Origin: Saccharomycopsis malanga
Taxonomy: Eukaryota; Ascomycota; Saccharomycetes; Ascoideales; Saccharomycopsidaceae
DNA length: 64,000 bases
Direction: 5' to 3'
Assembly: GCA_004014935.1 (NCBI GenBank)
Contig: CP025324.1
Location: 744,001 to 808,000, forward strand
The translations under genes were made by a program, and so were the position numbers. Each line of letters opens with the position of its first letter. The stretch's first letter is position 1. This document shows positions 12,098-20,205 of the stretch, piece by piece. The notes under the pieces were generated by a model, which saw only the letters and a list, made by a program, of their open reading frames with translations, was not told where the DNA came from and did no database searches.

Positions 12098-12392
12098 GAT
12101 AACTTTCTTATCCACTACATTAAACTGCCGCATCTCATAGACATACAAAGACATTGTTAATTCGCCGCTGAGCAAATAGAAATGGCTCCAACCAAACTGA
12201 CAAATATCGCCATACCGTCAAAGGGCACCTCCGGAGCATATATCACACGATGCATGCATTATCATGCAGATACCCACGTCATTACGCATATTGGCCAATC
12301 AGAGGCCGGGCGCACTTTATCAGCTAGGCTCGGGTCATGTGGTTAACTGTTGAACTGGGTGGTGTTGCATGCAGGTTGCATGCAGGTTGCAG
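12098..12392. promoter_or_regulatory. GATA sites and 11 bp tandem repeat upstream of the ammonium transporter
   Basis: GATA cores (GATAA at 12098, CTTATC at 12107-12112, TTATC at 12317-12321) lie 380-600 bp before the ATG at 12702; Gat1/Gln3-type GATA factors drive ammonium transporter genes in yeasts. At 12364-12385 the 11-mer GTTGCATGCAG stands twice head to tail, with a third partial copy to 12392. The same 11-mer forms both arms of the palindrome upstream of the RSN1-like gene. Confidence 0.5.
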
Positions 12393-12701
12393 CAATCACA
12401 CGCAGGCCGGCAGAATTTTTTTCTCGCTTGAGACTTTCCGTTCTATATATGGGCTTATATAGGGAATTCCTGTGTATGGCATATTGTATGGATGGTTGCG
12501 AAGAGTGTGAGTGGATATTTATATACAGATGAATTTCCTGTATTGATGTAAAAGGCTTGCTAAGCCTGAATTTGTACTTTGTTCTTTATACACGTCATTG
12601 CATGTTGATTTCTGATCTGTAGGCGACTAGTATTGGCATCAAGTCCACGGGCACACAGTGTTAGAAAGCATCTTTATTAGTGAGCTAGTAACTTGAACAT
12701 A

Positions 12702-14297
12702 ATGAGTCTTGAGTCAGAAGTAGCAAGAAGGATCCATGGGTTGTTGATGCGAGCCAGCGATACGTTAGATATTGTGAAAAGAAGCGATTACAACCGGCTT
12801 TGGCAGGGCGAGTATGACTTGGCAGTGACTTCATTTATCATAGTGTGTGGTGCAATGATCATTCTTATGGTTACGGGATTGGGATTGCTATATAGTGGTC
12901 TTGCAAGACGGAAGAACTGTTTGAGTTTGTTGTTCATTGTGATTTCGTCTTGTTTTGTTGTCATATTCCAATGGTATTTTTGGGGCTATTCGTTAGCGTT
13001 TTCCAAGACTGCCACCAATGGATTTATAGGCAATTTGGACTCTTTTGGTCTCAAGAATCTTTTTGAGAACCGTACTGAGCACGAAGATTATCCCGAGCTT
13101 TTGTTTGCCATTTTCCAGGGCATGTTTGCGGCTGTCACCATTGCAATCACCGTTGGGGCCATTGCAGAAAGAGGTCGTATTTTTCCCTGTTTGATATTCA
13201 GTTTTATCTGGACAACTCTTGTTTTTTGTCCTATTGCATGTTGGATCTGGAATTCCAACGGTTGGGCTTACAAGTACAATGTTCTTGATTATGCTGGCGG
13301 TGGTGCTGTTGAAATTGCATCGGGTTTTGCTGGGTTTGCCTATTCCATAGTTCTCAAGTCCAGAGACTTCACCGAACCAGTGCAAAACTTCCGTCCTCAC
13401 AACAGTGCTTCCATAGGGTTCAGTGGGATGTTGCTATGGTGCTCTTGGTGTTTTTTCAATGCTGGAACTGCCTTGTCTCCCAACATGAGAGCCATTATAG
13501 CGTTCATCAATACAAATCTCAGTGGTGCTGTAGGCGCTTTGACTTGGTGTTTTCTTGACTGGAGAATCGAAAAGAAGTTTTCCATAATCGGCTTGACTTC
13601 TGGTTTGATTTGTGGGTTGGTTGCTGCCACCCCGTCATCTGCTTTCATTCCTCTTTGGGCTTCAGTCATCCAAGGAATTGTAGCTGCTATTGTTTGTAAC
13701 TTTGCTACCGGATTCAAATATCTTGTAGGTGTAGACGATTCTCTTGATGTTTTGGCTGAGCACGGTCTTGCAGGAATCATTGGTTTGCTATTCAACGCAA
13801 TCTTTGCTGCTGACTATATCATTGGTCTTGATGGAGTCACCGATCATGCTGGCGGTTGGATCACCCATAATTACAAACAACTTTACATCCAGATTGCTTT
13901 CATATGTGCTGCCTCTGCTTATTCTTTTGTTGTGACCGGAATCATTTGTTATGCCTTGGATTACATCCCAGGTTGCCACTTGAGAGCAACGAAAGAAGCA
14001 GAATTCAGAGGTATGGATGAAGATCAGTTGGGCGAATTTGCCTATGACTACGTAGAACTTCGAAGAGAATTCTACGATTGGGGAAATAACACAACTCCTA
14101 TCAATCATACATCTAATAATAGCATTGTTGCCGAACATGAACAAAATCAACAAGTCATTAATGCAAAAGAAAAAAATGCCACCAGCGCCAGTCAAAGTGT
14201 AGATCTTCCTGATCATACAACCCTTAATGAAAAGGAAAAAGAAGCCAGTTCTCGTGCAACTACCGATTTACCAACCACTTCTCTGCCAACTGTTTAA
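12702..14297 (+). CDS. Mep-type ammonium transporter (Mep1/Mep3 class)
   Basis: 531 residues from the ATG at 12702; an upstream TTG in frame is not used. An 11-helix Amt/Mep/Rh channel moving ammonium across the plasma membrane. Visible marks: a first helix rich in small residues (GLGLLYSGLAR), NSNGWAYKYNVLDYAGGG, and the second pore histidine His354 in AEHGLAG. At the first twin-His position stands Glu204 (GGGAVEIASG), the signature of low-affinity Mep1/Mep3 proteins; Mep2-type sensors keep His there. The cytosolic tail (about 430-531) is Asn/Ser/Thr-rich and ends without a recognisable motif. Its neighbours are unrelated. GATA motifs upstream suggest nitrogen control. Family certain; class assigned from Glu204. 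Confidence 0.93.
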   Translation: MSLESEVARRIHGLLMRASDTLDIVKRSDYNRLWQGEYDLAVTSFIIVCGAMIILMVTGLGLLYSGLARRKNCLSLLFIVISSCFVVIFQWYFWGYSLAFSKTATNGFIGNLDSFGLKNLFENRTEHEDYPELLFAIFQGMFAAVTIAITVGAIAERGRIFPCLIFSFIWTTLVFCPIACWIWNSNGWAYKYNVLDYAGGGAVEIASGFAGFAYSIVLKSRDFTEPVQNFRPHNSASIGFSGMLLWCSWCFFNAGTALSPNMRAIIAFINTNLSGAVGALTWCFLDWRIEKKFSIIGLTSGLICGLVAATPSSAFIPLWASVIQGIVAAIVCNFATGFKYLVGVDDSLDVLAEHGLAGIIGLLFNAIFAADYIIGLDGVTDHAGGWITHNYKQLYIQIAFICAASAYSFVVTGIICYALDYIPGCHLRATKEAEFRGMDEDQLGEFAYDYVELRREFYDWGNNTTPINHTSNNSIVAEHEQNQQVINAKEKNATSASQSVDLPDHTTLNEKEKEASSRATTDLPTTSLPTV

Positions 14298-15336
14298 TTT
14301 GCCTCACTGTTTTTGAAATAGAATTGTTTTTTAAGAAAAAAAAGTTTTTTTTCTGTTTCCATTCTTGTTTGATTTTGTTTTATCTTTTATTTTTATTTTT
14401 TTTGCTGTTTTCTCATGATTATTGTTTTTTTGCATTAGTATTCCATAAACTTTTATTGTTTTTTTTTCTTTCGGTTTTTGTCATTTTTGATGATATTATG
14501 GTTCATTTGTTTTGTTTCATTTTCTTAATATAGTTGTTTTTTATCGGTTGTTTTGGCCCTTTAGTAGTTGGATTTGGCAATGTCAAAATTTTAATAAATC
14601 AGACATTGGATTAAGGCTTAAAATCCATTACTGTTTTAAATTCAGACTACAAAGACTCAACTTATTCCGAATAGCTGAAACGTCTAATTTCAAGTTACAT
14701 ACTTGGGTGAAAGCGTTATTGCACTACTAGTTTGTTAATATACCTACAAAATCTTTGAATAATTAAATAATACCAATAAATAACTGAAATAACGCCTTTC
14801 CCAGAACTGTTCTGTCAGCATATTATCAATTTGTAAAATCTACACAAAAATTCACCTTTTCAGTACCCACTCATACCAATATAACACAATGTTCCTCATA
14901 CTAATCATTCATTTAGCCATCATAGTTCCTAATTTACACCCCCCCTACAAATACATGGGGCTATATATGTTAACCTTGAAAATCCCCAACATGCATACTC
15001 GATTACGTAAGCAGGAATTTGTGGGCTTGATTATGGTGATAATTGATAATAATTATGTTTAAAAGTTTCAGCGGTTTAGTAAAAGAAGGAGGGTTAATTT
15101 TGGATTAACGTTGGTTTTGAGGGGACAGTCGCAATAATATGACAGAACAAATCAACACTTTGCACCATTATTCATTAACCGCCATTAGTATAAGTTATTT
15201 CTTAGCAGTCTACATCTTTATTTCAAAGATTATCATATATTTCGGTGTAAACTTCATTGCAATTCCATTGATAGATTTTCATACTGTATTTTGCCGTACG
15301 GCGTGTCATTTGATAGGGTTATTTTACTAGTGGACA
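14298..15336. other. Spacer, AT-rich, no gene seen
   Basis: About 1 kb. The first 250 bp are T-rich 3' flank of the transporter gene. A 63-codon frame from an ATG at 15139 resembles nothing and I found no good splice path joining it to the next gene. GGGTTATTTTACTAG just before 15331 looks like a 3' splice site but lacks a branch point. Confidence 0.5.
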
Positions 15337-17944
15337 ATGTTTCGATCAAGGAAATCTTCTGCTGATTCCGGTGCTAGTGGAGACAGTGAAGAGCCAATGT
15401 CAGACTCTAAGGATTCCTTGGACGATGCTGGCTATGAAAGTCTTGTTCCAAACTGTTTGAAAAAAACCCACAAGTGCAAAAGCAGCTCTTCCCTTGAAAG
15501 AGTGTCTTCGAGTCTTTCTATGCCAAACATCTCATTGTCAAGTGGAAGTGTAGAGACTTCTTCTGTTTATGACGGGTATTTAAGTTATGATCCATTCGAT
15601 GGCCATCTTTATCCATCAAGTCTTCCTGAAACTAGAGCAACACGATCATTTCCCTTTGGCAGGAAAAGTGTTGATAAAATGGTTAGGTTTTCAAGTCCCG
15701 TAGTGAAAGATTTCAGCGATACTTTTGCAAAACCACCTGAGAGTAATGAGTCGTTGAGGAAAACCATGAGAGGAACTTTGAAGATTAGAAATAGCCAATC
15801 TGCTTACTCAAACAAAAAAAATAGCGGCGACTCACCACTGGGTAGAAGAAGAGCTCAAAGTTTAGAAAGGTATGCAGATCAACAAACTCATTGTTTTTGA
15901 AAGTATATAGTTATTAACCAGTTGTAGTCTTTTTATTGACAAGTCATCCCCCTTGGAAAAGAGCAAAAAAGAAGAGGTTAACAATAAATCCTCTAAGGAA
16001 GGTAATGGCAAAAAAGTTACCAATTTTCAATCTTTAGTAGGGAAAGGTACTATGAGAAGCCAAAATGGCTCTTTAAGAGAATTAAATCTAGTCAAAAAAG
16101 CAGCTACCAAACAAATTTGCCCATCAACTCCAGATCATTTACCTTTAGCTCAGTCTGAGCTACAGAAAACGACTGCTGGTTTGATTTTGTCTAAATTGAC
16201 AGTGTTTGAATCCAGTGCTGCGGCTACTCCAAATATTTTCGAGTTTGTAGAGAATCTGCTGCAAAATATAAAGGAAGTAACTCATTCTTGTGACATGAGC
16301 ACGGTAGAGGAGAATCTAGAGATTTTTGATAAGATCAATAAGAAAACTAGAGACGACTTTGAAAGGCTGAAAACTAAGAACCAAAAATTGGCCGAAGCAT
16401 TGAAATCCAGCGAGTCTTCTTTCAATTCTTTACAAAGTTTGAACATAGATCTTTCTGCTTCTTTGGAGAAAACAAAAGAAGAGATGGATATGATTAAAAA
16501 GGATAACATACAACTAACTGAACGACTGAAAACCGCCCACAACATTTCGAAGGAAGAGGAAAAGACTAAAGTGTCTAAAGAGGAATATGATTGTTTGGGA
16601 GAGATTATCAATGAGTCTTGTCAAGTGTTGGGCACAACTTTCAAAAAATCTATTAGGGCAGAGCATTTACCAAGAGTATGTATTTCCCATTCACGTTATG
16701 ATATACTGACATTTATAACTAACAGTTAATAGGAGATTAGACGTGCAATGGATATAATGGTGACCGAAAGACACGATACAAGAAGAGCTGAAGAAGAATA
16801 TAATCTGCTTTTGGGTAAAATGAGAGAGCTCCAGGAAGCAAAAACATTGGATCTGAAACAAATAGCAGTAAGTGATATGACAATTAAAAAGCAGGATGAT
16901 CTCATTGAGCAATTGAATGAAAAGGTAGAGCTTTTGGAGAAGGAGAAAATTGAGAACCAGCTTCATTTGCAGCAACAAGAAACCGCTTTAGCAGAATTCA
17001 AACAAGCTAAAAGAGCTCAAGTTGAAACAATTGAAACAGCAAAAAGCGAAGCGGAAAACAATTTCAATCAACAAAAACGACATTTAGAAGACTTGAAATG
17101 TAGTTTGGAAGAGGTGACAAATCTTTTGAAACATGCTGAAAAGAAAAATGAGCATTACGAAAAGGAAATCAACAGTTTGAACAAGGAATTGCAAAACAAC
17201 AACAAAGAGTTGGAAGCCGATGTGAAAGCCAGAGAGTCTTTGGAGAGTCAATTAACAAATATAACAAGGGAACGTACAGAGCACGAGAAACTGAAGTCGA
17301 AGCTGTTGAGATTACAAGATCGCGATTTGCTATACCAAAAGCAAATCATGCGGATGGAGAATGAGTTTGAATTTATCAAGGAACGGTTTTCAAATGAAAA
17401 GTATATTCTCGAGTCACGGAGAAAGGAGCTTTTGCATATAAATGAAGGTTTGAAACAAGAAAGCTCTTTGATACAAGACACATACAAGTACAGCCAGTTT
17501 TATTTCCAAAACCTCATTGGAACAGTGATTTCGCAGTTGAAAAATGTGCTTGATCCGTCATCATTTACAAAGGTCATGAAGAGAATCAGCCAAGTGTCCA
17601 ATGCAGAGTTGTTTGATGATACGGTTGTAATGATGATCGAACACATTATCGACTTTATAAACCAGTCGCTGCAAATTCTGATTACGGATTATAATAAAGA
17701 GCAACAACGGCGATCAGATCTAAGCAAAACATTGTTGTGAGTAGACTCTTTAACCTTGTCTACTTGTATATTTACTAACTGGAATCCTAGCATCCGTGAC
17801 CAGGAGATTCGAAACTTGAAAAAAAAGTTGAAAGATGAAAACTTTGTTTCGTTGGACCGGAGAACAAGTCAGAAGTCTATTAGACCTGCTATCATTGATA
17901 AACAAAAGATCCTGAGAAGTTCGCTGAGCCATAATAATATGTGA
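15337..17944 (+). CDS. Coiled-coil protein with three small introns, function unknown
   Basis: Four exons, 15337-15869, 15928-16675, 16733-17736 and 17791-17944, join in frame to 812 residues. Introns of 58, 57 and 54 nt begin GTATGC, GTATGT and GTGAGT, have TATTAAC, AACTAAC and TACTAAC branch boxes, and end TAG. Residues 1-180 are Ser-rich and disordered-looking with many basic-Ser motifs. About residues 290-370 and 430-690 are long heptad-rich coiled coil, Glu/Lys/Gln-dominated. The tail after about 760 is basic. An in-frame TAG nine bases before the ATG fixes the start unless a further 5' exon exists. I do not recognise the family; such proteins often sit at spindle poles, septins or meiotic structures, and intron-rich yeast genes are often meiotic, but that is inference. 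CTG (Ser) codons are commoner here than in its neighbours. Confidence 0.75.
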
Positions 17945-18148
17945 TACGTAATTGCTTACAGAATACATGATAATGCTTAGTTCTGTTTGTAGCACAGGCC
18001 TTTACTAAGACGTATTTTTAGCATCAGCATAGCGGAATGTTAGGAATATAGCTACAATAAGACATGTTGGAATATTGAAGGTTATGGAGCCTAGAGGTTT
18101 GAAATTTTTTTTTTTTCAAAGTGAAAAATTCAAAAGGTACTAACAATA

Positions 18149-18165
18149 ATGAGATGATCTATTGA
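18149..18165 (+). promoter_or_regulatory. Two overlapping minimal upstream ORFs before TRM10
   Basis: ATGAGATGA (18149-18157) and ATGATCTATTGA (18154-18165) are two tiny overlapping upstream frames ending 18-26 bases before the TRM10 ATG at 18183. If they are in the leader they would lower TRM10 translation. The transcript start is unknown. Confidence 0.35.
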
Positions 18166-18182
18166 AAGATATCATAGATAAG

Positions 18183-19289
18183 ATGAGTGCAGAGGAAAGT
18201 CTAGAGGAGCAGAAGGCAGAGAATGGGTCTATTTTAGTAGGAAATGCAGGCAAATTAGAGTCTACAAGTGATACAGAAGTAGTTAACGTTGATTCTTCTA
18301 AAGAAAAATCAACGTTAAAAACTACGGTTGGGGAAAAAAGAAGTCTTAGCGAGACTAACGATGAGACAAATGTAGAAGAAAGTGAAATCAGCGCGGAAAG
18401 TAGCGTGGAACCGGGGCGGAAGCGGACAAAGGTTGAGATTCCAGAGGGGATGTCTAAAAACCAATGGAAGAAACTTCAGAAGAGAAAGTTTTGGGAGTCG
18501 AAGAAAGAAGAGTTGAAACAATATCGTAAGGAAAAGAAGAAGCTCGACAAGGCAAAAAAGCACGAGAAGATTGAAGAGCTTCTTGCACAGGGCCAATCGA
18601 TCGAGCAGATAAGAGAGGAGCTCATGTTAAAAAACCGTAGTTCCAAAAACAAGACGAATCCAGACCAGACGGATAGTAAGGTTTCTGTAATATATGACTG
18701 TGGGTTTGACGAGATGATGAATGACCGGGAAAAAGTGTCGTTGAACACACAAATCTGCCGGTCGTACGGGGAGAACCGGCGTGCTGCCCAGTTTATTAAT
18801 ATGAAGATCAGCTCTTTCTCAGGTCCGTTGAAACAACGGTTTGATACCAAGGCAGTGGGGTATCAAAACTGGAAAAATATCGAGTATGTAGAAGAAGGCG
18901 TTGAAGAGCTCATAGAGAAAGACAAACTCGATGTAAGCAAGACGGTGTATCTTTCAGCAGATGAGCCTTATGAAAGCATCGATGAGCTCCAGGAAGGATT
19001 CACGTATATCATAGGGGGCATTGTAGATAAAGGGCGATACAAGAGCCTTTGTTACGATAAAGCCAAGAGATTGGGTTTAAAAACAGCCCGGTTGCCTATT
19101 GACGAGTTTATCCAGATTGCCGGAAGACAGGTTTTGACTACATTACATGTGTTTTTGCTCCTTTCGAAATGGCTCGAGCATCGCGACTGGAAAAAGGCCT
19201 TTGAGGAAGTGCTTCCAGAACGTAAACAGCGCATAGAGGGCGTTGACGACGACCAAGAGTCCAGCAGTGTGGAGGAGACCAAAACGTAA
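18183..19289 (+). CDS. TRM10: Trm10 tRNA (guanine-9-N1) methyltransferase
   Basis: 368 residues from the ATG at 18183; the longer frame upstream begins at a TTG. Trm10 methylates G9 of tRNAs using S-adenosylmethionine. An acidic, low-complexity N-terminus (about 1-85) leads to the family start SKNQWKKLQKRKFWE, a Lys/Glu-rich helix, then the SPOUT domain (about 160-345) with VIYDCGFDEMM, the SAM-binding stretch YIIGGIVDKGRYK and ARLPIDEFI. The C-terminus is acidic and Ser-rich. Length is a little above S. cerevisiae Trm10 (about 290) because of the N-terminal extension. It lies between the coiled-coil gene and the RSN1-like gene, all on the plus strand. Confidence 0.94.
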   Translation: MSAEESLEEQKAENGSILVGNAGKLESTSDTEVVNVDSSKEKSTLKTTVGEKRSLSETNDETNVEESEISAESSVEPGRKRTKVEIPEGMSKNQWKKLQKRKFWESKKEELKQYRKEKKKLDKAKKHEKIEELLAQGQSIEQIREELMLKNRSSKNKTNPDQTDSKVSVIYDCGFDEMMNDREKVSLNTQICRSYGENRRAAQFINMKISSFSGPLKQRFDTKAVGYQNWKNIEYVEEGVEELIEKDKLDVSKTVYLSADEPYESIDELQEGFTYIIGGIVDKGRYKSLCYDKAKRLGLKTARLPIDEFIQIAGRQVLTTLHVFLLLSKWLEHRDWKKAFEEVLPERKQRIEGVDDDQESSSVEETKT

Positions 19290-20205
19290 AACCGTTGGTG
19301 AAATATGACAAGTTGTTCCAAGCAATTAAGATTAGCGACAACTGGCACCGGTCATTGGTGACATAATATTGCTGGGCATTTGGCAGCACCAGCTAGAGGA
19401 AAAGGCGTCCCTGAAATCTGTATACCCATGTAGCCAGTTCTAAATACGTTCCCAGCAAGATAGTTGGAGGTTGACAGTTTGTCCAGGATTGTCAATTGCT
19501 GGAGATAGCAAGCGATCAGCAATGTGCTGAGACTTGCTTTTAGGTTATCTAAAAGTGTATATAACTTTGTCGAGATTTTGCTTGCTGAGACAATGCAAGC
19601 TTTCTATAAAAATCGTTGGGATTGTAATCGAACAAGTAGTAGTATACTTGGTCTGTAAACTAATGATAGTGAGACATTCAACGGTCTCAAATCAGCAATC
19701 CAATTTTCTGGACCGTATCCTATTTCATCTATGTTCATCACTGCATGCAACTGCATGCAGTTGCATGCAGTCGCAACTTGTCGTGATGGCTGGGGTGTTT
19801 TCCAGGCCCAGTCTGATTGACGCATCGTTATGCAAAGCATATGCATGCAGCGAAAACATGCAGCGAAAGCAAGTAAAATAGGAACCAGCGACAATCTTAA
19901 ATAATAGGATAAAAAAAATTTACTAACAAACCGCCGCTAGCCATTATTCAGGATCATCAAGATTTTCTCACTTGAAATTGGCAGTTGCTGGGTTGTTTTT
20001 TTTTTTTTTTTGACTATATTACTCCCTGGATTTGCTGGTTTTTATAATATTTTGTCTTTCTCAAATTTCATTGCAATTGGCTGTTTCAACTTTTACAAGC
20101 TGGTTTTTTTTACTGATTTTGTTAAACAGTTTATACTATAAGTGTCATTAATTGAACCAAGGTTGCGAATTGGATTAGCGAGATATTCCAGAGCCTTTCT
20201 TCACC
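19290..20205. other. Spacer with promoter of the RSN1-like gene
   Basis: Besides the palindrome at 19740-19771 it holds a second GCATGC cluster at about 19840-19865 and a T run near 19998-20013. Short frames here begin at non-ATG codons or overlap simple sequence; I accept none. Confidence 0.55.
19740..19771. promoter_or_regulatory. 32 bp perfect palindrome built of GCATGC boxes
   Basis: The 32 bases read the same on both strands. Both arms are the 11-mer GTTGCATGCAG (19760-19770) and its complement (19741-19751), around a central CTGCATGCAG. It lies 435 bp before the RSN1-like ATG. It may be a dimeric factor site; TGCATGCA resembles targets of APSES factors such as Efg1/Phd1, which is a guess. 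It could also extrude a cruciform. Confidence 0.6.

Larger units (their letters stand above)
8982..12701. other. Gene-free 3.7 kb stretch
   Basis: No convincing gene. The longest frame with protein-like character (10013-10270, minus) has no ATG. The stretch holds a 49 bp repeat copy at 9918-9966, the large minus-strand repeat copy at about 10575-11545 and, from about 12090, the promoter of the ammonium transporter. The rest is AT-rich and featureless to my reading. It is the largest gene-free block in the window and probably accumulates element debris. Confidence 0.6.

Noticed and set aside
15139-15330. Extra 5' exon of the coiled-coil gene
   Set aside because: GTATAAG and a TAG acceptor exist, but no branch box lies at the spacing seen in all other introns.
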